From NCBI RefSeq assembly GCF_009904055.1, contig NZ_WYDP01000010.1, forward strand, positions 1-64,000: 64,000 nt of DNA, written 5' to 3'. Positions 18,560 to 28,429 of the stretch are shown here, piece after piece. Made by a program: the position numbers and the translations under genes. The first letter of the stretch is position 1; the number at the start of each line of letters is the position of its first letter. The DNA comes from Rubellimicrobium sp. CFH 75288 (GTDB taxonomy: Bacteria > Pseudomonadota > Alphaproteobacteria > Rhodobacterales > Rhodobacteraceae). The notes beneath the pieces were generated by a model. It saw only the letters and a program-made list of their open reading frames with translations. It made no database searches and had not been told where the DNA came from.

Positions 18560-18970
18560 ATGACCCGGTCCCAGCGCCAGCTCCGCGTGGGCGAACTTCT
18601 CCGCCGCGCCCTGTCCGAGATCCTGTCCGAAGGCGGCCTGAGGGAGCCTGCGCTCGACGGCGTGTCCATCACCGTGGGCGAGGTGCGCGTTTCGGGCGAC
18701 CTCAGCATCGCCACGGCCTATGTGCTGCCGCTCGGAGGCCGGGGCGCTGAGGAGGTTCTGGACGCGCTCCGCCGCTCGAAGGGCGAGATCCGCCATCGCC
18801 TCGGGCGGATGGTCGATCTGCGGCATGTGCCCGACCTGCGTTTCATGCGCGACGACAGCTTCGACCGCATGGACGCGACCCGCCGGATCCTGTCCGATCC
18901 GCGGGTGCGTCGGGACATCGAGGACGGCAGCGCGGGACCGGAGGCATCCTCTCCGGGCGAGGAGCCGTGA
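18560..18970 (+). CDS. rbfA: 30S ribosome-binding factor RbfA
   Basis: A 136-residue ribosome maturation factor that binds free 30S subunits and assists 16S rRNA 5'-end processing. SQRQLRVGELLRRALSEIL and SITVGEVRVSGDLSIATAYV are characteristic of the alphaproteobacterial KH-like RbfA. A second in-frame ATG at 18548 would add four residues; the chosen start has a GTGGGG upstream. Its stop overlaps the GTG of the next gene. The linked truB also acts in RNA maturation. Confidence 0.93.
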   Translation: MTRSQRQLRVGELLRRALSEILSEGGLREPALDGVSITVGEVRVSGDLSIATAYVLPLGGRGAEEVLDALRRSKGEIRHRLGRMVDLRHVPDLRFMRDDSFDRMDATRRILSDPRVRRDIEDGSAGPEASSPGEEP

Positions 18971-19764
18971 CCCTCGCCCTGCGGAGACCCGCGGCGTCGG
19001 TGGCCCTGATCCGGGCGCTGCGCCGTGTTGCGGCATCCCTGGCTGGGCTGGCTGCCCTGGCGGGAGCCGCGACCGCCGCCGCGGCCGTCGAGTGCCGCGA
19101 CATCCGCTTCGAAGACGTGCCCTACACCATCTGCGAAGTCCGGCCGGCCGAATCGCGACTGCGCCTGTTCCTGCGCGACGCCCAGGGCCGCCCCTTCGGG
19201 CATTTCGCCGCGGTGGAGGCCGAGCACGGCCCCCTCGCCTTCGCCATGAACGCGGGGATGTATCATCATGATCGCCGGCCGGTCGGGCTCTACCGCGAAA
19301 GGGGAGAGGACAAGGCACCCCTCGTGCTCGGCCCCGGTCCCGGCAATTTCGGCATGGTGCCCAACGGGGTGCTCTGCCTCGGCCCGGACCGCGCCCGGGT
19401 GATCGAATCCGAGACCTTCGCCCGGTCCCGTCCCGACTGCACCGAGGCGACGCAATCCGGTCCGATGCTGCTGATCGAGGGGACCATCCATCCGCGTTTC
19501 CTGCCCGATTCCGAGTCGCGCCATGTCCGCAACGGGGTTGGCACCAGCGAGGATGGCACGCGCGCGGTGTTCGCCATCTCGCGCGTTCCGGTCACCTTCT
19601 GGGACTTCGCGCGGCTGTTCCGCGACGGGCTCGGCCTGCCGGATGCGCTCTATTTCGACGGGCGCGTGTCGCGGCTTCACGCGCCCGCGCTCGGCCGGTC
19701 CGATTTCGGCCGCGCCATGGGACCGATCGTGGGCGTCCTAGCGGCCGAGGCCGGCGAGCGCTGA
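18967..19764 (+). CDS. Exported phosphodiester glycosidase family protein
   Basis: A 265-residue protein with a long N-terminal signal sequence (about residues 1-40). Motifs FAMNAGMYHHD, NFGMVPNGVLC, ATQSGPMLL and YFDGRVSRLHAP place it in the NAGPA/DUF2233 family, whose eukaryotic member removes N-acetylglucosamine from a phosphodiester. In bacteria the substrates are largely unknown, perhaps envelope glycans. The GTG start overlaps the rbfA stop (GTGA), so it is translationally coupled to rbfA. Confidence 0.82.
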   Translation: MTLALRRPAASVALIRALRRVAASLAGLAALAGAATAAAAVECRDIRFEDVPYTICEVRPAESRLRLFLRDAQGRPFGHFAAVEAEHGPLAFAMNAGMYHHDRRPVGLYRERGEDKAPLVLGPGPGNFGMVPNGVLCLGPDRARVIESETFARSRPDCTEATQSGPMLLIEGTIHPRFLPDSESRHVRNGVGTSEDGTRAVFAISRVPVTFWDFARLFRDGLGLPDALYFDGRVSRLHAPALGRSDFGRAMGPIVGVLAAEAGER

Positions 19765-19837
19765 TCCGACCGGCCGGTCTTGACCGGTCCGGCCCACGGG
19801 CCTAGGGCCGCGACTCTTCGACAAGGGAGGGTGCGAC

Positions 19838-20746
19838 ATGGCGCGCAGATCCACGGGACGCGACATTTCGGGCTGGCTCCTGCTCGACAAGCCGGCGGGC
19901 GTGACCTCCACGGCGGCGGTGGGGCGCGCGCGCTGGGCACTGGGCGCCCGCAAGGCGGGCCATGCGGGCACGCTCGATCCCGCCGCCACGGGCCTTCTCG
20001 CGATCGCGCTGGGCGAGGCTACCAAGACCATTCCCTTTGTCACCGACGCCCTCAAGGCGTATCGCTTCACCGTGCGCTGGGGCGCCGAAACCACGACGGA
20101 CGATGCCGAGGGCGAAGTCCTGCGCCGGACGGACGCCCGTCCCGATGCCGCCGCCATCGAGGCGGCGCTGCCCGCCTTCCGGGGCGACATCCTCCAGACC
20201 CCGCCCGCCTTTTCGGCCGTGAAGGTCGCCGGTGCGCGAGCCTACGACCTCGCGCGCGAGGGGCAGGCTCCGGACCTGTCCGCCCGGCCGCTCCACGTCG
20301 CGCGCCTCGATCTGGTGGAGAGGCCGGACCCGGACCGCGCCGTGCTCGAGATGGTCTGCGGCAAGGGCGGCTATGTCCGCGCGATCGCACGCGACCTCGG
20401 CCGCGCCCTGGGCTGCCTTGGGCATGTCGAGAGCCTGCGCCGTCTCTGGTCGGGCCCCTTCACGGTGGCGTCCGCCCTCGAGTGGGACGAGCTGGCCCCC
20501 GGCACAGGGATCGAGGATCGCCTCCTGCCGCTTGAGGCGGCGCTGGCCGGGCTGCCCGAATGCCGTTGTGCACCGGGGGCCGAGGCCGCGCTGCGCCACG
20601 GCCGGCCCGGCGCCGTGATCCCCCCGCGGCCGCTGCTCTGGGGCGAGGAAGCCTGGGCTTCGGCCGGGGGACGTGCGGTCGCGATCGGCACCTGGGAGGG
20701 CGGCCATCTGCGCCCCTCGCGCGTGCTCGCCAGCACCGGAGCCTGA
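19838..20746 (+). CDS. truB: tRNA pseudouridine(55) synthase TruB
   Basis: A 302-residue TruB that makes pseudouridine 55 in the T-loop of tRNAs. The catalytic Asp lies in [26 protein letters not shown] and [12 protein letters not shown] are further family motifs. GGGAGG precedes the ATG. It follows the glycosidase gene by 73 bases and mobA follows it by 6 bases. Confidence 0.95.
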   Translation: MARRSTGRDISGWLLLDKPAGVTSTAAVGRARWALGARKAGHAGTLDPAATGLLAIALGEATKTIPFVTDALKAYRFTVRWGAETTTDDAEGEVLRRTDARPDAAAIEAALPAFRGDILQTPPAFSAVKVAGARAYDLAREGQAPDLSARPLHVARLDLVERPDPDRAVLEMVCGKGGYVRAIARDLGRALGCLGHVESLRRLWSGPFTVASALEWDELAPGTGIEDRLLPLEAALAGLPECRCAPGAEAALRHGRPGAVIPPRPLLWGEEAWASAGGRAVAIGTWEGGHLRPSRVLASTGA

Positions 20747-20752
20747 CGAGCC

Positions 20753-21349
20753 ATGCCGACGCCCCCTCCGCCGGCGGTGATCCTCGCGGGCGGGCTCGCG
20801 CGGCGCATGGGCGGGGGGGACAAGGCGCTCCTGCCGTGGCCGCACGGCGGAACCCTTCTCGACGCGATCCTCGGCCGGCTCCGGCCCCAGGCGGAGCCGG
20901 TCGCGCTGAACGCCAACGGGGATCCCGCCCGCTTTGCCCCCTGGGGGCTGCCGGTCCTGCCCGACCCTGTTCCGGGCCATGCCGGGCCGCTCGCCGGCGT
21001 GCTCGCCGCCCTGCGCTGGGCCGAAACGCTGGGGGCTGCCCATGTGCTGACGGTTCCCTGCGACACACCCTTTCTGCCCCGTGACCTCGTCGCGCGGCTT
21101 GTTGCCCTAGGGGCGCCGGCCGTGGCCGCCTCGGGTGGGCGGGTGCACCCCGTGGTCGCGCTCTGGCCCGTGGCGGCCGCAGCACGCCTTGCCGCGGCAC
21201 TGGCGGCGGGCGAACGGCGGGTCGGGGTGATGATGGATGCGCTCGGCGCAGGCCAGGCCGAGTTTCCGGTCCCCTCCGGAGGCCCCGACCCCTTTGCCAA
21301 TCTCAACCGCCCCGAGGAGTGGCACGCGGCCCTTGCCCGCGCCGGCTGA
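20753..21349 (+). CDS. mobA: Molybdenum cofactor guanylyltransferase
   Basis: A 198-residue MobA that transfers GMP to molybdopterin to make the bis-MGD cofactor of DMSO-reductase-family enzymes. The nucleotide-binding loop [17 protein letters not shown], the Asp in [10 protein letters not shown] and the C-terminal [10 protein letters not shown] are present. No other molybdenum-cofactor gene lies in the window. It starts 6 bases after truB. Confidence 0.93.
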   Translation: MPTPPPPAVILAGGLARRMGGGDKALLPWPHGGTLLDAILGRLRPQAEPVALNANGDPARFAPWGLPVLPDPVPGHAGPLAGVLAALRWAETLGAAHVLTVPCDTPFLPRDLVARLVALGAPAVAASGGRVHPVVALWPVAAAARLAAALAAGERRVGVMMDALGAGQAEFPVPSGGPDPFANLNRPEEWHAALARAG

Positions 21350-21392
21350 CCGCCTGCTTGGCAAGTTCCGCGGCCGGGCGCAGAATCGCTCC

Positions 21393-21974
21393 ATGCAGAT
21401 CGCCTTGGGCTTCACCGATGCCGAGCGGCCCGAGATCGCCGCCCTCTACTGGGAGGCGTTCGGGACCAAGCTCGGCCGTGCCCTGGGCCCGCGGGACCGC
21501 GCGCTGCGCTTTGTCGAATCCGTGCTCTCGCCGCGCCATGCCCTCTGCGCTCGCGACGCGGCGGGGCGGCTTCTGGGCGTGGCCGGATTCAAGACCCATG
21601 ACGGTGCGCTGGTGGGCGGCGGCCTGAGCGAGATGGCGGCGGTCTATGGCTGGCCGGGAGCGCTCTGGCGCATGGGTCTGCTCGCGCTGCTCGCCCGCGA
21701 CACGGAAAACGCGCGCTTCCTGATGGACGGCCTGTTTGTCGCCCCCCATGCCCGCGGACAGGGGGTAGGCACCGCCCTTCTGGCAGCGGTGGCCGAGGAG
21801 GCACGCGCCCGCGGCTTCCGCGAGGTCCGGCTCGACGTGGTGGAGGAAAACCCCCGCGCCCGCGCCCTCTACGAGCGGTTGGGCTACCGCGCCGTGGCGC
21901 GCCGCTCGACCGGCCTGCTGCGCCATGTCTTCGGCTTTTCGGCCGCCACCACCATGGTCCTGCGGCTGTCCTGA
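21393..21974 (+). CDS. GNAT family N-acetyltransferase
   Basis: A 193-residue acetyltransferase of the GNAT fold. The acetyl-CoA-binding motif A is FVAPHARGQGVGTALLAAV; motif B is EENPRARALYERLGYRAVAR. A hydrophobic middle stretch (AVYGWPGALWRMGLLALLA) is typical of a Rhodobacterales subfamily. The acceptor substrate cannot be told from sequence. It lies 43 bases after mobA on the same strand. Confidence 0.88.
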   Translation: MQIALGFTDAERPEIAALYWEAFGTKLGRALGPRDRALRFVESVLSPRHALCARDAAGRLLGVAGFKTHDGALVGGGLSEMAAVYGWPGALWRMGLLALLARDTENARFLMDGLFVAPHARGQGVGTALLAAVAEEARARGFREVRLDVVEENPRARALYERLGYRAVARRSTGLLRHVFGFSAATTMVLRLS

Positions 21975-21997
21975 CCGGCGGCGCCCGGGGCGCCGCC

Positions 21998-23005
21998 TCA
22001 GCGCGTCTCCGGCAGGCGGAAGGTCGCCGGAATCCCGTCCCTCCCGTCCAGGATCAGGTCCGCCATCACCGCGGCCGCCAGAGGCGCCAGGCCGAACCCG
22101 GTCCTGAACCCGCCATTGAGGACGTATCGTCCGTCTGCCGCCTGCCCCATCACGAGCCGCCCCGTGGCGGCGCGCGGCCGTGCGCCTGCCCAGCGCTCGA
22201 TCACCGGAGCCCCGGCCAGCGCGGGCACCAGTGCCTGCGCTCGCGCGATCAGCGCCTCGAGACGATCGTCCGTTGCGGGTCCCGTCTCTCCCGGCTCGCT
22301 GGTGGAGCCCACGGCCACGGTACCATCCGCATGCGGCACCACATAGAGGCCCGGCCCGTGGATCTGCGGCGCCGTCTCGCGGCCGGCCAGGCGAAGAAGG
22401 GCGGCCTGCCCCCGCACCGCACCCCCCCAGCCTCGCGCGGCCAGTCCCTCCCAGCCCGTGGCCTCCACGATGGGCCCCTCCTCCGGTCCGTCCGGCACGA
22501 TCTCCCCGCCTCTTTCGCGGATCGCCGCCGCCAGCGCGGCGACCGCGCGGCGCGGCGCCACGCGGCCCGACAGCGTCTCGCGCACCACAAGCCCCGAGGC
22601 CGACACGGGGCCCCACCCGTCCGGCGCCGCCTCGAGCCGCCACACGGCCGCACCGGCCCACAGATCCTCCGCGGCCTTCGCACGCGCCTCGGCGATCGCC
22701 ACGGCGTGCCGGTCCGGGAGCGGCAGAAGCCGTCCGGTCCGCGCCCAGCCGGGATCGACGCCGCCCGCGGCGCGCACCCCCTCCCAGAAGGTCCCGGCCG
22801 CCAGAAGCGCATCGCGCTGAAACGCCTTGGCCTCGTCCCAGCGCTCGGGGGCGTGCGGCGCCAGCGCGCCGACCAGGCCGCCGCTCGCTCCCGCGCCCGG
22901 CCCTCGGGGATCGATCACCCGGACGCGGGCCCCGCGCGCGGCGCAGACCCAGCCGAGCGCGAGACCCATGACCCCCGCCCCCTGCACCGTGACCTCTGCC
23001 CGCAT
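21998..23005 (-). CDS. FAD-dependent oxidoreductase, MnmC C-terminal-like
   Basis: A 335-residue DAO-family flavoprotein starting with the dinucleotide motif VQGAGVMGLALGW and containing GLYVVPHADGTVAVGSTSE and a C-terminal YVLNGGFRTGFGLAP. In bacteria with fused MnmC this domain oxidatively removes the carboxymethyl group from cmnm5U34 of tRNA. Here it stands alone, divergent from the methyltransferase half across 78 bases, which supports the same job. A general D-amino-acid or glycine oxidase is the alternative. Confidence 0.8.
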   Translation of the reverse strand: MRAEVTVQGAGVMGLALGWVCAARGARVRVIDPRGPGAGASGGLVGALAPHAPERWDEAKAFQRDALLAAGTFWEGVRAAGGVDPGWARTGRLLPLPDRHAVAIAEARAKAAEDLWAGAAVWRLEAAPDGWGPVSASGLVVRETLSGRVAPRRAVAALAAAIRERGGEIVPDGPEEGPIVEATGWEGLAARGWGGAVRGQAALLRLAGRETAPQIHGPGLYVVPHADGTVAVGSTSEPGETGPATDDRLEALIARAQALVPALAGAPVIERWAGARPRAATGRLVMGQAADGRYVLNGGFRTGFGLAPLAAAVMADLILDGRDGIPATFRLPETR

Positions 23006-23083
23006 CGCACCTCCGGCACCTTGCCTTCGCCCCCGTCGCCCCCCATGCTCGCGGCGTCTGTCGGTGACAAGGGACGGCGTGCG

Positions 23084-23755
23084 ATGGTGGAGGGCGGCGG
23101 CGCCCCGGTCGAATGGAGAGGCGCCGTGCCGGTCTCGCGGCGCTTCGGCGATCCGTATTTCTCGCTCGAGGACGGTCTTGCGGAGGCCCGCCATGTCTTT
23201 CTCGGCGGCAACGGCCTGCCGGAGCGCGCCCGTCCGGGCTTTCGCATCCTCGAGATGGGGTTCGGCACCGGCCTGAACTGCCTCGCCACGCTCGCGGCCC
23301 TGCGGCGAGCGGGACAGGCCGGCCCCGTCTTCTATACCGCCTTCGAGGCCTATCCCCTCGCGCCCGGCGATCGCGCCCGCGCGCTTGCCGCCTTTCCCGA
23401 ACTGTCCCGCGAGGCCGTCGAACTGGACGGGCTCCTTGCCCGGGGGGGCGGGCCCCATGCGCTCGGCCCCCTGGTGCTCACCCTCGTGACGGGGGACGCG
23501 CGCGAGACGCTGCCCGCCTGGACCGGCGAGGCCGATGCGGCCTATCTCGACGGCTTCGCGCCCGCCCGCAATCCCGAGATGTGGGAGGCGCCGCTTCTGG
23601 CCGTTCTCGCCGCCCGCCTCGCGCCGGGCGGCACGCTCGCCACCTACAGCGCGGCCGGTGCGGTGCGCCGCGCGCTCGAGGCGGCGGGCCTTCTGGTCGA
23701 GCGGCGTCCCGGCTTCGGCCGCAAGCGGCACATGACCGTGGCGCGGCGCCCGTGA
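23084..23755 (+). CDS. mnmD: tRNA 5-methylaminomethyl-2-thiouridine methyltransferase
   Basis: A 223-residue SAM-dependent methyltransferase matching the N-terminal half of MnmC (stand-alone MnmD). It converts nm5U34 to mnm5U34 in the wobble position of some tRNAs. ILEMGFGTGLNCLATL is the SAM motif, and DAAYLDGFAPARNPEMW and GFGRKRHMTVA are family blocks. I chose the ATG at 23084, with AAGGGA 9 bases upstream, over an in-frame ATG at 23045. Its stop overlaps the GTG of the EamA gene. Confidence 0.9.
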   Translation: MVEGGGAPVEWRGAVPVSRRFGDPYFSLEDGLAEARHVFLGGNGLPERARPGFRILEMGFGTGLNCLATLAALRRAGQAGPVFYTAFEAYPLAPGDRARALAAFPELSREAVELDGLLARGGGPHALGPLVLTLVTGDARETLPAWTGEADAAYLDGFAPARNPEMWEAPLLAVLAARLAPGGTLATYSAAGAVRRALEAAGLLVERRPGFGRKRHMTVARRP

Positions 23756-24663
23756 CAGCGCGCAGCCTTCCCGCTGCGGCCCCGCGCTCGGGTATCGTGC
23801 TCATGGTCGCGAGCACTGCCGTGTTCGCCGCACAGGACGGCCTGTCGCGCCACCTCGCCGAGACGGCGAGCGTGTTCATGGTCGTCACGGTGCGCTTCTG
23901 GTTCCTTGCCGCGCTGCTGCTCGCGCTCGCCGCGCGAAGGCCCGGCGGCGTGCGCGCCGCCCTGATCTCGCGCCGGCCCGGCCTCCAGATCCTGCGCGGC
24001 CTGCTTCTCGCGGCCGAGATCTGCGTCATGGTCTGGGCCTTCACCCTTCTGGGCCTGGCGGCCAGCCATGCGGTCTTCGCGGTCAGTCCCCTTCTGGTCG
24101 CGGCCCTCTCCGGCCCGCTTCTGGGCGAGCGCGTGGGCTGGCGGCGCTGGCTGGCCATCGCGGCCGGGTTCGCGGGCGTGCTCGTGATCCTCAACCCCGG
24201 TGCGGGCGCCTTCGACCCGCTCGCGGTCGTGCCGCTCGCCTCGGCGCTGCTCTGGGCGCTCTACGGGCTGACGACCCGCCTCGCCTCGCGCTCGGACCCG
24301 GCTTCGGTCAGCTTCCTGTGGACGGGACTGGTCGGGGCGGCGGCGCTGACGCCCCTCGGACTCTGGGCGTGGTCGCCGCTGGGGGCCGTGGACTGGGCGC
24401 TGATGGGCGTTTTGTGCCTCACGGCCGCGCTGGGCCACTGGCTTCTCATCCGCGCCTACGAGGCGGCCGAGGCCTCCGCGCTCCAGCCCTTCGCCTATCT
24501 CCAGCTCGTCTTTGCCTCGGCCCTCGGCGTCGCCCTGTTCGACGAGCGCATCGCCCCCCATGTCGCCCTCGGCGCCGTCATCGTGGTGGCGGCGGGCCTC
24601 TTCACCCTCTGGCGCGAGCGCCGCGCCCGTCTTGCCGCCCCCCGGCCCAGGGAGATGCCATGA
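23752..24663 (+). CDS. DMT superfamily transporter, EamA family
   Basis: A 303-residue membrane protein with about ten helices arranged as two EamA repeats (residues about 14-145 and 160-285). Helix-end motifs such as LLGERVGWRRW and ALFDERIAPHVALG are typical. EamA proteins export amino acids, metabolites or drugs; this substrate is unknown. The GTG start overlaps the mnmD stop and its own stop overlaps the next gene, so three genes are coupled. Confidence 0.87.
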   Translation: MTARSLPAAAPRSGIVLMVASTAVFAAQDGLSRHLAETASVFMVVTVRFWFLAALLLALAARRPGGVRAALISRRPGLQILRGLLLAAEICVMVWAFTLLGLAASHAVFAVSPLLVAALSGPLLGERVGWRRWLAIAAGFAGVLVILNPGAGAFDPLAVVPLASALLWALYGLTTRLASRSDPASVSFLWTGLVGAAALTPLGLWAWSPLGAVDWALMGVLCLTAALGHWLLIRAYEAAEASALQPFAYLQLVFASALGVALFDERIAPHVALGAVIVVAAGLFTLWRERRARLAAPRPREMP

Positions 24664-25565
24664 TCCCCGTCCTTGCCCTGATCCCCCTTCCGCCGGAGAC
24701 CGGCGATGCCCTGCGGGGCCGCGCCCGCATCCTGCGGCCCGACGAACCGGAGGCCGGATCGGCCGAAGCCGTCATCACGGACGGTGCGCGGGGGCTCTCG
24801 GCCGCGGAGATCGCGGACCTGCCGCGGCTCTCCCATGTCGCCTCCGCCTCCGCCGGCATGGAGGGGATCGACCGGGAGGCGCTCGCCCGGCGCAGCATCG
24901 TGTTGTCCAATGTCGGGCCCGCCCTGGCCGAGGAGGTGGCCGACCACGCCATGATGCTCCTGCTCGCTGCCTGGAAGGGCCTTCTCGCGGGGCACGAGCA
25001 TGTCCGCTCCGGCGCCTGGTCGCGCGAGGGGCCCGCGCCGCTCGGACGCGCGCTGGCCGGGCGGACGCTCGGCATCCTCGGCCTCGGCGGCATCGGCACC
25101 GCGATCGCGCGGCGGGCCGAACCCTTCGGCCTGCGGGTCCTCTACCACAGCCGCGTCCCACGCCCGGTCCGTTGGGGCCATGTCGCGGACCCCGTCCAGC
25201 TTGCGCGCGCCAGCGACATCCTCGCCGTCGCGGTGCCGGGGGGCGAGGCCACGCGCGGACTCGTCTCGGATGCCGTGATCGACGCGCTGGGGCCGGGGGG
25301 CGTCCTCGTCAACGTCGCGCGCGGCTCCGTAGTGGACGAGCCCGCGCTGATCGAAGCCCTGGCGGCGGGGCGGCTCGGCGCGGCCGGGCTCGACGTGTTC
25401 GCCTCCGAGCCCGACCCGGACCCGCGCCTTGTCGGGCTGCCCAATGTGGTCCTGTCTCCCCATGCGGGCTCGGCCACGCAGGAGACGCGGGTCGCCATGG
25501 CGCGGATGGTGGCGGAGAACATCCTCGCCCATGCGGAGGGCCGCCCCCTGCCGGGGGCGATCTAG
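24660..25565 (+). CDS. D-2-hydroxyacid dehydrogenase, NAD-binding
   Basis: A 301-residue dehydrogenase of the D-isomer-specific 2-hydroxyacid family. The Rossmann motif is GILGLGGIGTAIARR. The catalytic residues Arg, Glu and His lie in NVARGSVVDEPAL, GLDVFASEP and LSPHAGSAT. It probably reduces a 2-oxoacid such as glyoxylate or hydroxypyruvate; the exact substrate is open. Its ATG overlaps the EamA stop. Its TAG stop and the TAG of the opposing gene share the palindrome CTAG at 25562-25565. Confidence 0.88.
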   Translation: MIPVLALIPLPPETGDALRGRARILRPDEPEAGSAEAVITDGARGLSAAEIADLPRLSHVASASAGMEGIDREALARRSIVLSNVGPALAEEVADHAMMLLLAAWKGLLAGHEHVRSGAWSREGPAPLGRALAGRTLGILGLGGIGTAIARRAEPFGLRVLYHSRVPRPVRWGHVADPVQLARASDILAVAVPGGEATRGLVSDAVIDALGPGGVLVNVARGSVVDEPALIEALAAGRLGAAGLDVFASEPDPDPRLVGLPNVVLSPHAGSATQETRVAMARMVAENILAHAEGRPLPGAI

Positions 25566-26494
25566 CCCGCGCTCTCCGCCTGATGGGCGGCGACGATCGA
25601 GTCAAAGTCCGGGTCGGCACGGAATCCCAGCTCCAGCGCCCGCCGCGCCTCCACGGCCCTCGCCCAGCCGGCGACGATCCCTGCGATGACGGGATCGGGC
25701 CGCTCCTCGATCAGCCGGGGATCGCCCCCGGCCCGTTCGAGCGCCGCGATCATCTCGCCCACCGACACCGACAGGGCGGGCATGCTCAACGCCCGCCGGG
25801 CCCCCAGGGGCGCCGTGTCCATCTCCGCCGCGTGCAGCAGGAAGCCCACGGCCGCATCGGGCGAGACGAGGGGATGGACCGTCTCTCGCGGAACCGGCAG
25901 GAGCGCCCGCTCGCCGCGCAGGGGTTCGCGGATGATCCCCGAAAAGAAGCCGGAGGCGGCGCGGTTGGGCCGGCCCGGGCGAACGCAGACCGTGGGCAGG
26001 CGCACGGCCACGCCGTCCAGCATCTCCCGACGCGACAGATCCGACAGAAGAAGCTCGCCGATCAGCTTCTGCGTCCCGTAGGAGGTCAGCGGACGGGGCG
26101 CGAAATCCTCGGGGATGGTGTCGGGGAAGGGCGCGCCGAACACCGCGAGGGTGGAGGCAAACACCACCCGCGCGCCGCCGCGTGCCGCCACCGCCTCGAA
26201 CAGCGCCCGCGTTCCGTCCAGGTTGACGCGATAGCCCTTGGCGAAATCCGCCTCGGCCTCGCCGGAGACGACCGCGCCGAGATGGAAGACGACATCGGCC
26301 GGCAGGGCGCCGAGCCGCGCCGCCTCCGCCCTGTCGCCCAGATCGCCCCCGAGCGCTTCGCCCTCGCCGTCCGGAGGCACGATGTCGTGCCGCCACAGCC
26401 GCTCGACAGGCCGGCCGCCCAGACCGTCGGCCGCGATCCGGGCCGCCAGCCGCCGGCCCAGCATCCCCCCTGCACCCGTGATCAGAACGCGCAT
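25562..26494 (-). CDS. denD: NAD-dependent epimerase/dehydratase, D-erythronate dehydrogenase-like
   Basis: A 310-residue extended SDR. It begins with the cofactor motif [20 protein letters not shown] and has the catalytic STLAVFG serine and SYGTQK Tyr/Lys. HPLVSPDAAVGFLLHA and the start resemble DenD, which oxidises D-erythronate in a route to glycerone phosphate. The gene overlaps the preceding SDR by one base, and the 2-hydroxyacid dehydrogenase lies at its 3' end on the other strand. No denA/B/C-type genes are nearby, so substrate assignment rests on similarity alone. Confidence 0.72.
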   Translation of the reverse strand: MRVLITGAGGMLGRRLAARIAADGLGGRPVERLWRHDIVPPDGEGEALGGDLGDRAEAARLGALPADVVFHLGAVVSGEAEADFAKGYRVNLDGTRALFEAVAARGGARVVFASTLAVFGAPFPDTIPEDFAPRPLTSYGTQKLIGELLLSDLSRREMLDGVAVRLPTVCVRPGRPNRAASGFFSGIIREPLRGERALLPVPRETVHPLVSPDAAVGFLLHAAEMDTAPLGARRALSMPALSVSVGEMIAALERAGGDPRLIEERPDPVIAGIVAGWARAVEARRALELGFRADPDFDSIVAAHQAESAG

Positions 26495-27249
26495 CATCCT
26501 CTCCCGTAGAGCGGCATGGCCGTCGCCATGACTGTCACGAACGGCATGTTGGCTCCGGGCGGGAGACCGGCCATGTGGACGACCACCTCGGCGGCGACGT
26601 CCGGGTCCATCACCGGTTCGGCCCGCACGGAGCCATCGGCCTGCGGCACCCCCTCGAGCATGGGCCGCGCCATGTCCGTGAGCGCGTTGCCGATGTCGAT
26701 CTGCCCCGCCGCGATGCCGAAGGGGCGGCCGTCCAGGATCAGGCTCTTGGTCAGCCCGGTGATCGCATGCTTGCTCGCCGTATAGGCCGCCGAGCCGGGC
26801 CGCGGCGCCTGGGCGCTGATGGAGCCGTTGTTGACGATCCGCCCGCCCTGCGGCTCCTGCCGTCGCATCCGGGCAAAGGCCGCGCGGGCGCACAGGAAGC
26901 TTCCCGTCAGGTTCACCTCGATCACGCGCCGCCATTCGTCCGCGGGCACCTCGTCGGGGGGCGCGGCGCGAAAGCCCTGGCCTGCATTGTTGAACAGGAA
27001 GTCTACCCGCCCCCAGACCTCCACGATCCGGTCGAAGGCCGCCTCGACCTGCGCCTCGTCCGTCACGTCCGCAGGCAGCACGAGGGACTCCCCCTCGATC
27101 ATCCCGGCCGTGTCCTGCAGGGGTCCCTCGCGTCGGCCGATCAGCGCCACCCGCCAGCCCGCCCGCGCCAGCGCCGCGGCCGTCGCCCGCCCGATCCCGG
27201 ACCCCGCACCCGTCACGGCCGCCACGCGGCCCCCGCCTCCTTCTGCCAT
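26494..27249 (-). CDS. Short-chain dehydrogenase/reductase
   Basis: A 251-residue classical SDR. The cofactor loop is [15 protein letters not shown]; the NNAG motif and the catalytic Ser-Tyr-Lys ([20 protein letters not shown]) are intact. It lacks membrane segments. I took the ATG at 27249; residues before this in the open frame are not conserved in type. It is coupled to the DenD-like gene downstream through a one-base overlap, which suggests consecutive steps of one sugar-acid pathway. Confidence 0.85.
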   Translation of the reverse strand: MAEGGGGRVAAVTGAGSGIGRATAAALARAGWRVALIGRREGPLQDTAGMIEGESLVLPADVTDEAQVEAAFDRIVEVWGRVDFLFNNAGQGFRAAPPDEVPADEWRRVIEVNLTGSFLCARAAFARMRRQEPQGGRIVNNGSISAQAPRPGSAAYTASKHAITGLTKSLILDGRPFGIAAGQIDIGNALTDMARPMLEGVPQADGSVRAEPVMDPDVAAEVVVHMAGLPPGANMPFVTVMATAMPLYGRG

Positions 27250-27388
27250 GGCGCCTCCCCGTGCCCTGCCGGCCGCCCCCGGCCGCATGTCCTGCCATAG
27301 CGCGCGGCCGCCGGCGGCGCGAGACCTGCCCGGCGCATCTTGTGCCGGCTGCCGCGCCGGGGCATGAGGCGGGGCGAGGGGACCCTGC

Positions 27389-28429
27389 ATGACCGACCGC
27401 CTGTCGCCTCCCGGACGCGCCCTCGTTACCGGCGCGGCGGGCTTCATCGGCTACCACCTGAGCGAGCGTCTGCTCGCCGCGGGCTGGTCCGTCACCGGGC
27501 TCGACGCGCACTCCCCCTATTATGACCCCCGCCTCAAGGCCGCGCGCGAGGCCCGCCTCCTACGCCATGCCCGCTTTCGCGCCGTGCACGGCCGCCTGGA
27601 GGAGCCTGGGCTCCTGGCTGCCCTCGTGGAGGCCGAACGGCCCGCGCTCGTGCTGCATCTGGCCGCGCAGGCGGGCGTGCGCCACTCCATCGACGCGCCC
27701 GGCGAATACGTGTCGGCCAATCTGGAGGGGACGTTCCGCCTGCTCGAGGCGCTGCGGCCCCATCCGCCGGCCCACCTTCTCTTGGCCTCGACCTCGTCGG
27801 TCTACGGCGCCAATCCCCGCCTGCCCTGGCGCGAACGCGACACCACGGATGCACCGCTGTCGTTTTACGCGGCCACCAAGACGGGCTGCGAAGCGATGGC
27901 CCACGCCCATGCGCATCTTCATGCGATCCCGACCACGGCCTTGCGCTTCTTCACCGTGTACGGACCCTGGGGCCGGCCGGACATGGCCCTGTTCCGGTTC
28001 ACCCGGGCCGTGCTCGCGGACGAACCGGTGGACCTCTACGGCGCCGAGATGCAGCGGCGCGACTTCACCTTCGTGGACGACCTGGCCGAGGCGGTGATGC
28101 GGCTGGCCGCCCGGCCGCCCGCCCCCGGGGCACCCGTCGGCCCCTTCGACAGCCTGTCTCCGGCCGCACCCTTCCGCAGCGTCAATGTCGGACTGGGCGA
28201 GCCCGTGCCCCTTCTGGACTTTCTCGCCGCGGTGGAGGCGGCGACGGGCCGGACAGCGCGACGCCGGGCCCTGCCTGTCCAGCCCGGAGAGATCGCAGCG
28301 ACCTGGGCGGACACGACGCTGCTGGGGGCGCTGGCGGGCCCGCTTCCCCGGACACCGCTCGCCGAGGGGGTGGCGCGGTTCGTCGCCTGGTTCCGCGGCT
28401 GGGATCAGTCCTTGGCGCGTTCGACGTAG
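27389..28429 (+). CDS. NAD-dependent nucleotide-sugar epimerase, UDP-glucuronate 4-epimerase-like
   Basis: A 346-residue extended [23 protein letters not shown] binds NAD; the catalytic residues are in STSSVYG and [29 protein letters not shown] and RRDFTFVDD match bacterial UDP-glucuronate 4-epimerases (CapI/LpsL), which supply galacturonate for LPS or capsule. The 3' end overlaps the 3' end of efp on the other strand by 25 bases. Confidence 0.83.
   Translation: MTDRLSPPGRALVTGAAGFIGYHLSERLLAAGWSVTGLDAHSPYYDPRLKAAREARLLRHARFRAVHGRLEEPGLLAALVEAERPALVLHLAAQAGVRHSIDAPGEYVSANLEGTFRLLEALRPHPPAHLLLASTSSVYGANPRLPWRERDTTDAPLSFYAATKTGCEAMAHAHAHLHAIPTTALRFFTVYGPWGRPDMALFRFTRAVLADEPVDLYGAEMQRRDFTFVDDLAEAVMRLAARPPAPGAPVGPFDSLSPAAPFRSVNVGLGEPVPLLDFLAAVEAATGRTARRRALPVQPGEIAATWADTTLLGALAGPLPRTPLAEGVARFVAWFRGWDQSLARST

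Noticed and set aside
19772..19789. Inverted repeat GGCCGGTC/GACCGGTC before truB
   Set aside because: The loop would have only two bases and no T-run follows; probably chance or a weak structure.
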